Shown in pieces: positions 7,916-16,553 of a stretch of DNA of 48,463 nt. The stretch is from Theionarchaea archaeon. Lineage in GTDB: Archaea; Methanobacteriota_B; Thermococci; Methanofastidiosales; SZ-28-30. The position numbers and the translations under genes were made by a program. The DNA lies in contig JACVGW010000002.1 of NCBI GenBank assembly GCA_018992565.1, positions 1 through 48,463 on the forward strand. The letters are read 5' to 3'. Under the pieces are notes generated by a model. That model was not told where the DNA came from and ran no database searches. It saw only the letters and a program-made list of their open reading frames with translations. The first letter of the stretch is position 1; every line of letters starts with the position of its first letter.

Positions 7916-8413
7916 CTACATGAACCGCTCAAATCGTTCTTTTTTTGCCTTGCAGATAGGACAGACTTCAGGGGGTTCATCCCGTGCACACAAGTATCCA
8001 CATACCCGACATCTCCACACAGGCAGTGACAGGGTGCCCTCACGCTGTGTTATCTGAACCCTCTCTTCAGGTGGAGGCCGTCGTTCAGGTATTGGGTCTA
8101 CCTTTTGCTCACCTTTGACCACGGCTTTTGACACATACAGCCCGCAGTAACAGGAGCCATACTCTGTAACATCTTTATCGCGGTAGTCGCAGGGACATAT
8201 AATGTCCAGATCATTGTGGTAGTTGCCCGAAGCCAGGCGGCAGGGACACGCCCAGTACCCGTACCTCTTTTCATTGACTAACAATCCCCGCACCAGTTCC
8301 ATGGTGACTTCAGTGTCAGGGTTCAAGTTATATCCTGCCTGGCTTGTCTCTCTGTCCAGTCTTTGGTATACATCCTCAACCTCTTTTTCAGTGACAATAT
8401 CTTCTCCATTCAT
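7916..8413 (-). CDS. Ferredoxin-thioredoxin reductase catalytic domain fused to rubredoxin
   Basis: A 165-residue fusion. Residues about 5-100 are the FTR catalytic beta domain with CPC (56-58), CPC (73-75) and CYC (88-90), the Fe-S and redox-active cysteines. Residues 133-155 form a rubredoxin-like knuckle pair, CRVC and CPIC, with an extra Cys142. A Pro-rich stretch (RRPPPEE) links them. FTR passes electrons from ferredoxin to thioredoxin-type disulfides, and the rubredoxin could supply the electrons. The classical CHC motif is CYC here. GGAGATGATTCC precedes the ATG, 12 nt after the glutaredoxin stop, so the two form an operon. Confidence 0.9.
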   Translation of the reverse strand: MNGEDIVTEKEVEDVYQRLDRETSQAGYNLNPDTEVTMELVRGLLVNEKRYGYWACPCRLASGNYHNDLDIICPCDYRDKDVTEYGSCYCGLYVSKAVVKGEQKVDPIPERRPPPEERVQITQREGTLSLPVWRCRVCGYLCARDEPPEVCPICKAKKERFERFM

Positions 8414-8425
8414 GGAATCATCTCC

Positions 8426-8704
8426 TTATTTCAAGAGCCCTCTGATTTCATCTTCTTTGTATCCTACAATGCATGTTCTATTATTGACTACCAGAGTAGG
8501 AAATGAGCACTTTGGATTCCACTGCTTTATTTCATTCATCACGCCTTCTCTTTCTTCACCATGGAGTAGATCTGCATCCACGTAGTAGTATTCCGCATGT
8601 AGATCATTGAGAAGTCTCTTGGTCTTCTTGCACCAGACACAGGTACTCAAAGCATAGAGCATGACATGACCTTTGTCATCTCCTTCTACATGGTTCATCT
8701 TCAT
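8426..8704 (-). CDS. Glutaredoxin-like protein
   Basis: A 92-residue single thioredoxin-fold protein with LYALSTCVWCKKTKRLL (active site CVWC), then the SFPTLVVNN cis-Pro strand and CIVGYKEDEIRG, the glutaredoxin/NrdH layout. It is first of a two-gene unit with FTR-rubredoxin and is a plausible substrate of that reductase. The start at 8704 follows GAGGTGTGGTT; an ATG two codons later is an alternative. Electron donor and target are inferred from the pairing. Confidence 0.88.
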   Translation of the reverse strand: MKMNHVEGDDKGHVMLYALSTCVWCKKTKRLLNDLHAEYYYVDADLLHGEEREGVMNEIKQWNPKCSFPTLVVNNRTCIVGYKEDEIRGLLK

Positions 8705-8813
8705 AACCACACCTCTCGTGATGGTATATGTGCCCACACAGATAAAGTCTTCCTGTAGAAGTCTGTCTTGGAGTTCAAGGATCACTTTTAGATTCCGGGT
8801 TGGTACAACATCA

Positions 8814-10313
8814 CTACCTGAGGAAACACCCAGGTCCTGGGGTTGAGCCTCTTCTTGAGAGTGACGTTATGAGGTCTTTTTTCTGTTCCAGCCTTACAGT
8901 ATCCAAATTCACACTAACTGTTTTATCATCAAGAACAAGTTCGATCCTGGCTTTCCAGGGCAGAAATCTGGTATCTCGAACTTCATCTCTGGCAATGATT
9001 AGAGGATGAAGAAATATTGAAAACAAGATGATTTTTTCTTCTGTGACACGGACGTAGGGGGTTTCTTTGTACCAGAAATAGGCCAAGAGCGAACAAGTAT
9101 ACGGCAGCAGTAAGATCAACCATGAGTCATCCCTGTCGTGATAGAGAAAATAGAGCCCTATACATGCATAACAGGCAGCACATACTAAGACAGCTGCAGA
9201 AGCGTAGGGACTCCGTCTGAAGTCCCTGCCCTTTCCGGAAGAGAGTGAATCATGAAGGGACCACTTCTTCACTGAAAAGGAGGAACCGATAAGAGCAGCT
9301 ATGAGCATCCCTCCGTAAAGACATTCAAAGAAGAAGGGCATCTTCAGAATCAAAGGAAGTGGTGCGGCAGCAGCTGTGGAGATATGCCTACCATAAATGT
9401 CAGAGCTCTCATTTTCTCTTGCAACCATCCATACCACAAGATCACCGTAGACTGCAGGAGATGACTGCCAGTCAAGTCCCGTTGCAATCTGAAACTCCTC
9501 ATTCGTTTTCAAGTTCTGTCCACAGATATCTTCGCCTCTTCCTGTATTCGAATGCTCCCGCCACACCAATATGTCTCCGTAGACTGAGAGAGAGTATTTT
9601 CGGGAGCGAAATGACGGGATTTCTGCCTTCTTTTGAGTTGTGAGGTTGTAGGAATACAGATTAGATGAGCCAGCCCAGAAAATGTTATCACCATCTATTA
9701 CGGGGTATCCAGAGATCTCTGAATTCTCCGTGATGCAGAATTCTCTGGCTGTGGCCAGATCACATGCATAAATTCCATATTCATTTCTCAATTCACACCA
9801 CACAATATACGAATTGAATGTTGCTGGGCGGCATTGATCATGAAGGCTAACTGCAATTTCCAATTCCTTTCCTGTTGAGAGATTATATCCGTAGATGTCC
9901 CAGGTTCCATTCCTGTTGTCTTCCCACACCACAAAGGTCTGGCCAAGTGCAGGATTTCGCTGATCCTGTGAATTGATTGTGATCTGAAATTCTTTCTGGG
10001 TTTTGATATTGTAGCCGTAGATATCTTCATTGCCATTCCTATTGTCTACCCAAACCACTAAGTCCCCATATATACAGGGAGATTCTTGGTCACTGAGGTC
10101 AGACGTGATCTGAAATTCTTCTCCTGTAGAAAGGTGATACCCGTAGATATCCCAGTTCCCATTTCTGTTGTCCGCCCACACAATAGTTTCTTCATATAGT
10201 GCTGGATCCTTCTGGTAATGCGGGTCTGCAGTGATAGCGATTTCATCGCCAGCCTGAGTGGGGATGATGATGAAGACCATGAATACAGCAGCAACCAATA
10301 TGTTTATTTTCAT
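8814..10313 (-). CDS. Membrane protein: seven-bladed propeller, three TM helices, PH-like domain
   Basis: A 499-residue protein. An N-terminal signal sequence (ILVAAVFMVFIIIPTQAGD) is followed by seven propeller repeats of about 40-45 residues, each with a VW-x-DNRNG-x-x-DIYGY core; blades 1-3 are nearly identical and 4-7 have diverged. Then come three hydrophobic helices at about 335-355, 375-400 and 405-425, and a C-terminal 75-residue cytosolic segment (PYVRVTEEKIILFS...RIELVLDDKTVSV) that resembles a bacterial PH-like (YdbT/PH-type) domain. The propeller would be outside and the PH-like domain inside. The start at 10313 has a TATA box 28 nt upstream. The exact function is unknown; a surface sensor or binding protein is possible. 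Confidence 0.78.
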   Translation of the reverse strand: MKINILVAAVFMVFIIIPTQAGDEIAITADPHYQKDPALYEETIVWADNRNGNWDIYGYHLSTGEEFQITSDLSDQESPCIYGDLVVWVDNRNGNEDIYGYNIKTQKEFQITINSQDQRNPALGQTFVVWEDNRNGTWDIYGYNLSTGKELEIAVSLHDQCRPATFNSYIVWCELRNEYGIYACDLATAREFCITENSEISGYPVIDGDNIFWAGSSNLYSYNLTTQKKAEIPSFRSRKYSLSVYGDILVWREHSNTGRGEDICGQNLKTNEEFQIATGLDWQSSPAVYGDLVVWMVARENESSDIYGRHISTAAAAPLPLILKMPFFFECLYGGMLIAALIGSSFSVKKWSLHDSLSSGKGRDFRRSPYASAAVLVCAACYACIGLYFLYHDRDDSWLILLLPYTCSLLAYFWYKETPYVRVTEEKIILFSIFLHPLIIARDEVRDTRFLPWKARIELVLDDKTVSVNLDTVRLEQKKDLITSLSRRGSTPGPGCFLR

Positions 10314-10335
10314 TGTACTCTGACATAATCTAAGG

Positions 10336-10345
10336 AGTATATAAC
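10336..10345 (-). promoter_or_regulatory. TATA box of the propeller protein gene
   Basis: GTTATATACT on the minus strand is centred 28 nt before the ATG at 10313, predicting a leaderless or near-leaderless message. A second AT-rich TATATATA element lies further upstream at about 10365-10374. Confidence 0.6.
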
Positions 10346-10358
10346 ACTTCTCACGCAC

Positions 10359-10729
10359 ATGTGTATATATATCTCTAATTGTAGATGATGATATTTATTG
10401 GAAGAAGAACAACACTTCAGGGCAAGTTCAAACAGGATTCTCTCCTTGATAGGAGAGGAGTCTGTCCTATCAGGATAGCATTGTATTCTGAAGTCTAACC
10501 ATGCCAGGCACTAGTGTTGTATAGGCTGGCAGGAACCTCGTTCAGTCGGGAATTGACACGGAGTCAAGGGCAGGGTTTCAACCAAGAGAGTGGCGAGTTG
10601 ATGATTTTCTTTTGAATTCTCCCAGAACCTCATTCTGCAAATCTAAAGGAATCCGTGGGACAAACAAGGCTGCTATCATCATACTGAAGCCTGGATTGAC
10701 ACATCCTTCAACTTTTCTTAATGGAAAAC
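10359..10729. other. Intergenic region with small hairpins, no clear gene
   Basis: This 370-bp gap separates divergent genes. It holds a TATATATA element (10365-10374) and a hairpin CTCTCC-TTGATA-GGAGAG near 10440, next to CTATC-AG-GATAG. A 37-codon frame from an ATG at 10385-10388 ends at a TAA near 10498. None of these has family support. The frame has no convincing protein features, so it is not called as a gene. Confidence 0.4.
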
Positions 10730-10738
10730 CATATAAAC
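10730..10738 (+). promoter_or_regulatory. TATA box of the secreted protein gene
   Basis: CATATAAAC is centred about 26 nt before the ATG at 10760. This supports that start over an upstream ATG and predicts a leaderless transcript. Confidence 0.6.
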
Positions 10739-10759
10739 TTCTGTGATACAAAGAAAGAG

Positions 10760-12664
10760 ATGATGTTCAAAAAGAGATTTTCGATAGCCCTTCTTGTGGC
10801 GATTCTCATTCTATCTTTGATTCCTGTTTACGGAGACCCTGCAGAACCAAGAAATGACATTGGTACAGCAGATACGAGAGTCTTTGATCTCATAAACAGC
10901 CTCAACTGGGGGTACGGCAAGAATGGAGAACATCGAAAGAGTCTATTGATGGCTGGTCATCTCCTATGGATGGCATATCAAGATGAGAACTGGGATAGCA
11001 AGGACCCTCAGACCCCTAAGGGTCCCCTTGAAAAGGCTTTCATACTAGGTGCAATAGATGATGCCCTGGAAGCCCTGAAGCAATTCTCGAAGGACAGTCA
11101 GGGGAAGCCACGACGTCTGGATGCTGACGATGGCGTGAACGCCACTATGCACCAGTGGGTGGCCGAAATCACTGAGAAGTTGGAGAATGCCAAGAAGGAG
11201 CTTGAGAAGAATTTCTACGGCACTCCTCAGCACCTGAAGGACGCTCTCAAGGGACTTGTTGATATCTGGTCAGGGAAGTCACAAGCTTCCAGCACTGCCA
11301 AGAGGGCAGGTGAAGATGCGCAGGAAAACCTCTGTCAGTGGGATGCAAACCCGCAGCCCTCACCTGGAGCTACTCCAACTCCTCCATGGACACCACCCAA
11401 AAAGGACGGAAAGCCAGTTCCCACAAGAGTAGGTGGAGAAGAGGTTCGGGTACCAAAGCGCAGGCTGAGATTGGATCTTCAGAAAATCCTCATTGACATT
11501 TTCAAGAAGAACGAGAGGAACATCAGAAACCTCCCACAATGGCTGGAACGAAATCCGAACAATATGAAAGACCATGCTCACACTGCAGCAGATGAAGCTC
11601 TCAAGCTGCTGAAGATTCTCAGGGCAATTGCGCGATTGCTGGATGTCCCGTTGAAACCCATCCAATTGTACAGGAATGTCTACGTGTACACAGATCCTCC
11701 TGGCGGATGGGGCCGATTTCCAGGGGGATTGCCGGTACCCACAGGATCAGCCGGCACAGATATTGAGACCGTTGTTGTGGATTCCAAAGGACCAGATTTA
11801 CTTGTGTACCTTGCGATGAATGGGGCCATAGAGGAAAAGGACGGAAAGGAAATCAGTCTACTCATTGATCGGGACTCTGATCCCAGTACAGGTTCCAGTG
11901 AAGTTGTCTATGGTGGACTGGGAGTAGACGCATCTGTAGGACTGTACTGCTCAGCCTCCTCTCCTGCTCAGTGGAACCTGCAGGTGTGGGAAGTGAGTAA
12001 TGGGGAATGGGTCATGAAAGAGGAACTTGATTCCTCACTGTGGGATATTTCTGGCGACACAGTGGAGTTTACTATACCTGACTTTAAGGAGGTCTTGGGA
12101 ATTGAGACACACGTTTTTAGCTGGATAGCAATGGCGTATGAGGATGGCAATGTGGATATGGGCCCAGATGAGCCAGTCATATCCTTTTCTCAGGTGCCGC
12201 CTGAAGCCTTCAGCGTATTAGCCCAGGGAGCAGACTACGATCTCAACCAGGATTTCGCCACCTCTTTCTCTGAATACACCACAGATACAGACGCCATATA
12301 TGCAGTTCAGCTAGGAGGGCCTGCGATACATGAAGGGTTGTGGATGAAGTACGGTGTTTTCTTCATGAAGGACGAAGGGGAACACTATTCCCGACTGGTC
12401 AGTGAAGAAGAGGAGTACCAGTGCGTATGGGGCGAGTTGGATTACTGTGTCCTGGTCTTTGAGGTGACTCAAGAGGGAATAACAGTGAACATTGCAGGTA
12501 TCACCCGCTATGGGACAAGGAGCGGATTGTACTGGCTAATGGAACACTGGGATATTGTGGCACCCTCTGAAGAGGCACCTTTGGTGTTGATTTTGGAGTG
12601 GGCTGACGACAACAATAATGGTGCAGTAGATACTGAAGAAACAGTAGAAGTCGAAGTGATCTAG
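10760..12664 (+). CDS. Large secreted protein of unknown function
   Basis: A 634-residue protein. It opens with a signal sequence (MMFKKRFSIALLVAILILSL, cleavage near YGDP). An alpha-helical charged region (about 30-195) follows, then a Pro-rich linker (PQPSPGATPTPPWTPP, about 197-217), a second helical region, and a beta-rich C-terminal half from about 320 to the end with EISLLIDRDSDPSTGSSE and LEWADDNNNGAVDTEE, an Asp-rich loop that could bind calcium. No C-terminal membrane anchor is visible. I recognise no family. Its neighbours are a divergent propeller protein and a co-directional ABC-2 transporter, which could be unrelated. Confidence 0.75.
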   Translation: MMFKKRFSIALLVAILILSLIPVYGDPAEPRNDIGTADTRVFDLINSLNWGYGKNGEHRKSLLMAGHLLWMAYQDENWDSKDPQTPKGPLEKAFILGAIDDALEALKQFSKDSQGKPRRLDADDGVNATMHQWVAEITEKLENAKKELEKNFYGTPQHLKDALKGLVDIWSGKSQASSTAKRAGEDAQENLCQWDANPQPSPGATPTPPWTPPKKDGKPVPTRVGGEEVRVPKRRLRLDLQKILIDIFKKNERNIRNLPQWLERNPNNMKDHAHTAADEALKLLKILRAIARLLDVPLKPIQLYRNVYVYTDPPGGWGRFPGGLPVPTGSAGTDIETVVVDSKGPDLLVYLAMNGAIEEKDGKEISLLIDRDSDPSTGSSEVVYGGLGVDASVGLYCSASSPAQWNLQVWEVSNGEWVMKEELDSSLWDISGDTVEFTIPDFKEVLGIETHVFSWIAMAYEDGNVDMGPDEPVISFSQVPPEAFSVLAQGADYDLNQDFATSFSEYTTDTDAIYAVQLGGPAIHEGLWMKYGVFFMKDEGEHYSRLVSEEEEYQCVWGELDYCVLVFEVTQEGITVNIAGITRYGTRSGLYWLMEHWDIVAPSEEAPLVLILEWADDNNNGAVDTEETVEVEVI

Positions 12665-12890
12665 CCTGCAAAGGTGACACGTACTGAGAACAAGTCTGCC
12701 GCAGCCGTATGTCATGACGCATCGTGGAGAACGAAAAGAGTGGAATCCCTCACTGAAGTAGTGGAGTGAATGAACAGCTATACCAACCTCGTGCACCTAG
12801 AGTGCAGAGTACTCGATTCGTTTCACCATCGCCAGAGTGGAAATCCTTAAATGTACTAGCCATGAGGAGGTGTCAAGAGATGAAGATTCC

Positions 12891-13868
12891 ATGAACTCAG
12901 TCATTGAGACCCGATTCCTCACCAAAATCTTCAACCAGAAGACCATTGCAGTCAATGATCTCTTTCTCACAGTCCCAGAGAACTCGATTTACGGATTTCT
13001 GGGACCAAATGGGGCAGGAAAGACTACTACCATCAAGCTCATTCTGGGATTGATACGCCCATCAGCGGGATTTGTCCGCATTTTTGGTACTCTCATGGGA
13101 ATGGATTCTTCAGATGTCAGACGGAGAATTGGATACCTGCCCACACAACCGAAATTTCCCAATACCATGACACCCATAACCTATCTGGACTTCATCGGCA
13201 AGGTATTTGGTCTCCCCAGACAGGTACGAATACCGCGAATCACAGAGTTGATCAGGAGCGTTGATTTGCTGCCTCTCTCCTCGTCTGAAATCAAGCGGTT
13301 CTCCACTGGTGAAATTACTCGAGTGGCCATGGCTGCCTGCCTCATAAATGATCCTGAACTCCTCGTGCTGGATGAACCCACGTTAGGACTGGACCCTATA
13401 GGGCGAGCCTCAACAGTCAAGCTCATTACAGAACTGGGGAACAGAGAGGGGAAGACTGTCTTCGTTTCCTCACACATTCTTGCGGACATCGAACGGTTCT
13501 GTACACATGTTGGTATCATAAACAGTGGCAAACTCATATTTGACGGCACTATTACTGAAGTGAAGAAGCTCATCAGGACCAATTCCGTGGAATTACAGGT
13601 TGAAGGTGAGACGGGATCATTCATCTCAGAAGTGAAAGCAATTCCACACATAACCAACGTGCAGTCCTTCAAGCATGGCATCAAGATTGGTATTGATCCT
13701 CAGCATTACTCTGAGACACTGCTGGACATTTTCAGGGTCTTGACTGAGAAGAACCTGGAGTTGATCTCTCTCAGTCTGGGGTCTGAAAGCCTTGAAGAAG
13801 CATTTCTGGATTTGTTGGAGGAGGAGAAATCACATGGATTCTTACGAGCAATCTCAAGGAAAGCGTAG
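12891..13868 (+). CDS. ABC transporter ATP-binding protein
   Basis: A 325-residue ABC ATPase with Walker A GPNGAGKTT, the Q-loop region LPTQPKFPNTMTP, signature FSTGEITRV (a degenerate LSGGQ), Walker B LLVLDEPTLGLDP and the switch His in VFVSSHILADIE. The C-terminal extension of about 100 residues is typical of ABC-2 (drug/lipid/polysaccharide export) ATPases. The start is ATG 12891, where the ABC core begins; a GTG 24 nt upstream behind GAGGAG is an alternative. It overlaps the permease gene by 35 nt, showing a coupled two-gene transporter. Confidence 0.92.
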   Translation: MNSVIETRFLTKIFNQKTIAVNDLFLTVPENSIYGFLGPNGAGKTTTIKLILGLIRPSAGFVRIFGTLMGMDSSDVRRRIGYLPTQPKFPNTMTPITYLDFIGKVFGLPRQVRIPRITELIRSVDLLPLSSSEIKRFSTGEITRVAMAACLINDPELLVLDEPTLGLDPIGRASTVKLITELGNREGKTVFVSSHILADIERFCTHVGIINSGKLIFDGTITEVKKLIRTNSVELQVEGETGSFISEVKAIPHITNVQSFKHGIKIGIDPQHYSETLLDIFRVLTEKNLELISLSLGSESLEEAFLDLLEEEKSHGFLRAISRKA

Positions 13869-14592
13869 TATTGGACATTTTCTGGAGAAAAATGTCTTTC
13901 TGGTTCTATTCATTCATGAGGTACGATCAGGATTCAAGAATCCTCTCCAGAAGGGATGGATTGCAGGCATTCTATTTCTTGGATCGCTTTTTACTCTTGG
14001 CAGCAGAAATCTGGAAGCAGTCAGTGCTCTGTTGGTTCTATTTATTTTTTTCGGCAGTGTAGTCACGTTAGTCCTCTCTTCATCTTCCATATCTGGTGAA
14101 ATAGATGAAATTGCAGATTCTCTGTTGAGTAAGTCGGTGAAACGCTGGGAATATGTCCTATCGAAATTTACATCTCACGTTGTTATAGTTGTGACTGTCT
14201 ACGTGATGGTGGTCTTGCTGCAGGTGGGAATACTGTGGAGACTCCACTTTCTTCCCGAATCGCTGGACTATGGGAACCTCTCTTTCTTTATTATGATTGT
14301 GGGGCTCGTTCTTGTGTTCTTTTCTTCTGTTGGGGTACTGTTTTCTTCGTTGTTTTCGAGAACAGTGTTGTCACTTCTGGCAGGGTTCATTGTGTGGTTT
14401 CTCCTGGTCTTCCTTTTCTTGGCTACGGGATGGAACTTCATGTACTCGCCGGTGGAGATTTTTGAGCATTTCTTGCCCATACTAGAAGGATCGTGGGATG
14501 TTGAATACTGGAAAATACTCCTTTTCTATACAGGTTCGTCCTGTATTTCCTGTTTTGTTTCGTTGCTGTGGTTCTACCAGCGGGACCTCTAA
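13834..14592 (+). CDS. ABC-2 type transporter permease
   Basis: A 252-residue protein with about six hydrophobic helices: GWIAGILFLGSLFTL, ALLVLFIFFGSVVTLVL, a long VVIVVTVYVMVVLLQVGIL, FFIMIVGLVLVFFSSVGVL, LLAGFIVWFLLVFLFLATG and a C-terminal LLFYTGSSCISCFVSLLWF. ISGEIDEIADSLLSKSVKRW between helices 2 and 3 is the cytosolic loop common in ABC-2 permeases (coupling to the ATPase). The ATG at 13834 follows GGAGGAG. Substrate unknown. It is coupled to the preceding ATPase gene. Confidence 0.85.
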   Translation: MDSYEQSQGKRSIGHFLEKNVFLVLFIHEVRSGFKNPLQKGWIAGILFLGSLFTLGSRNLEAVSALLVLFIFFGSVVTLVLSSSSISGEIDEIADSLLSKSVKRWEYVLSKFTSHVVIVVTVYVMVVLLQVGILWRLHFLPESLDYGNLSFFIMIVGLVLVFFSSVGVLFSSLFSRTVLSLLAGFIVWFLLVFLFLATGWNFMYSPVEIFEHFLPILEGSWDVEYWKILLFYTGSSCISCFVSLLWFYQRDL

Positions 14593-14780
14593 CGGGCCGG
14601 AGTCTATCCTTTCTTGAGCACCCTCTGTTAGGTCACCGTTCTCGTACCTGAGTCTTGATAGACAATAGGTACTTAAAGTATTGAAACATGTCTTTTCGTT
14701 ATCAGAAATTCTGAGCATGCACTCAGTAGGATGAACGCGGTCTTTGGGATCACAATTCACGGAAAATCGCGCGAGGAAGT

Positions 14781-15323
14781 ATGACATCTGAAGAAAAAAC
14801 TCTTGCAGGAAGAATCTTGCTCCTCATGGGAAGCAAGACATTCAAGGAGAAAGAGCTCCCTCAGGAGATCAGTGAAAAGATAGACGAGGCAATAGCCCTT
14901 GACATGACAATTATTGTAGGAGAAGCTGCCGGTGCATGCAGACTCTATCAGGATTATCTGGAGTTAAAACACTATCCCGACGTCGTGGTGGGTCATGCAC
15001 GGAGCATGAGGTACAATGCAGGTTCTTGGAGAACAGTGAAATATGGTGACGACCTTAAGGAACGAGAAAGAGCAATGATTGAAGCAGCCGATTCTGCCCT
15101 GGTGATATGGGCAGACAGGAGTGGCGTCATTGCTGAGAACCTTGAGCTTTTGAAGCGACGAAGCATACCTACATTTCTCTATGAGTATGAGACTAAAACG
15201 GGAAAAGCAGCAGGATCCTGGCTCGATCCCGACAGAATCTATGACACTTACTATGATATGAAAGAGTACTGGAGAAGCCAGAAGGAGCAAAAGTGCCAGA
15301 AAGGGCGAGCAGAAGAGACCTGA
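14781..15323 (+). CDS. SLOG-like Rossmann-fold protein, function unknown
   Basis: A 180-residue soluble protein. The first strand-loop LLLMGSKTF (about 13-21) and the IIVGEAAGACRLYQDYL segment (about 44-60) resemble the nucleotide-binding loops of the SLOG/DprA-YspA-like Rossmann fold. ADSALVIWADRSGVIAENLELL (pieces: ADSALVIWADRSG) fits the next strand. The C-terminus (WLDPDRIYDTYYDMKEYW) is aromatic and may be a ligand cover. SLOG proteins bind nucleotides or cleave nucleotide-derived signals; none is shown here. It is a single gene, and a near-palindromic TACTTAAAGTA about 100 nt upstream may be its promoter. Confidence 0.6.
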   Translation: MTSEEKTLAGRILLLMGSKTFKEKELPQEISEKIDEAIALDMTIIVGEAAGACRLYQDYLELKHYPDVVVGHARSMRYNAGSWRTVKYGDDLKERERAMIEAADSALVIWADRSGVIAENLELLKRRSIPTFLYEYETKTGKAAGSWLDPDRIYDTYYDMKEYWRSQKEQKCQKGRAEET

Positions 15324-15355
15324 CTCTGAATCCTCTCCACAGTCTGAAAGAGAAT

Positions 15356-16162
15356 TCACTCCTGAGCAGGTTGTCTGGTGCCTACGTATACCCCATACCC
15401 GAAGTAGTCAAAAACGTTCAGGGGAATCTTCGTTGCTTCTCTTGTCATTTCCTTTATTACTTTTCTATATACAGGATCTGTGAAAAAGAGTGATATGAGC
15501 CTTCCCCAGGGACTGAAAACCTCCTTAAGACCCACCATCTTGAGTTCATTACTGAACTGATGAAGGTACGTTGTCCTGCGGGGCCTCACCGTAACGACCT
15601 TTAGCCCGGCTCCTTTCAAGAGCGCTTCCCACCTTTCAGGTGATTCAGGTTCGACACCCATTATTCGGGAGAGATACTCCACAAGGCTCTCGGGAGGCTG
15701 GGCTATCCAGGTAGTCTCGTTAATCCCCACAAATCCTCCTTCTCTCACCACGCGTCTGTACTCACCTACCGCTCTTTTCTTGTCAATTACAAATGCTGTA
15801 ACAGATTCACTGAGGACAACGTCAAATTGGCTGTCCTCAAAAGGAAGATTCAAAGCATCTCCCACTTGAACTGTAACCATATCATCAACATCTCTTTCTT
15901 GCGTTCTTTCTCTTGAACGCGCCACCATCTCCTCACGAATGTCTACTGCCATCACCCTGCACCCGTATTTTTCAGCAATGAAACATGCTGCAGCTCCCAC
16001 ACCGCATCCCACATCCAGAACATATCCATCATTTCTTATGTGACATACTTCAGCCAGTTCCTCCGTGGCCTCCAATCCCCCCATGTGGTTCGTAATCCCC
16101 AGTGAAGACTGCAGCTCGAAATATGACTCTCTCAGGTCTATATCATGGTGAGGATTCTGCAT
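15356..16162 (-). CDS. Class I SAM-dependent methyltransferase
   Basis: A 268-residue methyltransferase of the UbiE/sterol-methyltransferase type. Motif I VLDVGCGVGAAACFIA, motif II VMAVDIREEMVARSRER, DALNLPFEDSQFDVVLSES (motif III/IV) and the VREGGFVGINETTW segment are clear. The C-terminal 80 residues resemble the extension that shapes a lipid or small-molecule substrate pocket. TATA sequence GATTTAAATGC (16191-16199) lies about 33 nt before the ATG and TGTGATAAA lies close to it. It is convergent with the SLOG-like gene (33 nt between stops). The substrate cannot be named. Confidence 0.88.
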   Translation of the reverse strand: MQNPHHDIDLRESYFELQSSLGITNHMGGLEATEELAEVCHIRNDGYVLDVGCGVGAAACFIAEKYGCRVMAVDIREEMVARSRERTQERDVDDMVTVQVGDALNLPFEDSQFDVVLSESVTAFVIDKKRAVGEYRRVVREGGFVGINETTWIAQPPESLVEYLSRIMGVEPESPERWEALLKGAGLKVVTVRPRRTTYLHQFSNELKMVGLKEVFSPWGRLISLFFTDPVYRKVIKEMTREATKIPLNVFDYFGYGVYVGTRQPAQE

Positions 16163-16192
16163 TTTATCACATTTCTTTCAATTCTAGAGCAT

Positions 16193-16384
16193 TTAAATCT
16201 TTGTCCTGCAAAGCATGAGTTCAAATGAACATTCTGACCTGCCTTTCTCTGTTCTCTCTGGCTCTGGATCACTGGAAAAATGATGCTCCTGGCAGCGGAA
16301 AGGTAGGTTAATTCCAAGCCTCGCACTCCTCATCAGGTTTACACTAATTTGTGCAAACCCAAGGTATTTATCCCTGTTCCCCAT
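16193..16384 (-). CDS. Possible small protein, 63 aa, uncertain
   Basis: An open frame beginning MGNRDKYLGFAQISVNL has a ribosome-binding site AGGAGGAAA immediately before its ATG. About 75 nt further up is a strong minus-strand TATA element AGTTATATAAAAAG (16455-16466). Those signals suggest a transcribed message. The protein has three cysteines and no family I recognise, and its end abuts the methyltransferase promoter. A 21-codon GTG frame (MKDLVLYRKVFHV...) overlaps its start on the same message and could be a leader peptide or a gene remnant. This 390-bp region otherwise lacks genes. Confidence 0.3.
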   Translation of the reverse strand: MGNRDKYLGFAQISVNLMRSARLGINLPFRCQEHHFSSDPEPERTEKGRSECSFELMLCRTKI

Positions 16385-16524
16385 TTTCCTCCTGTACGTG
16401 AAACACCTTTCTGTAGAGAACGAGGTCTTTCACCACTTTTCCTCCTTTTTCTCTTTTTATATAACTACCTTCAGTCTATTCAGCAATCATCGCTTCTGGA
16501 AGGTTCTTGTCATATGCCATAAAG

Positions 16525-16542
16525 GTTATATATACACGTGTA
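16525..16542 (+). promoter_or_regulatory. TATA box with adjacent TACACGTGTA palindrome
   Basis: GTTATATATAC (16525-16535) is a strong TATA element centred about 24 nt before the regulator's ATG at 16554. The perfect 10-bp palindrome TACACGTGTA (16533-16542) overlaps its downstream edge. A repressor bound there would block transcription initiation, so it is a candidate autoregulatory operator for the following Lrp-type gene. Confidence 0.55.
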
Positions 16543-16553
16543 AAGGGTAGTAC

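Noticed and set aside
12780-12820. TGCAC-CTAGA-GTGCA hairpin between the secreted protein and ABC genes
   Set aside because: Only a 5-bp stem and no T-tract; too weak for a terminator call.
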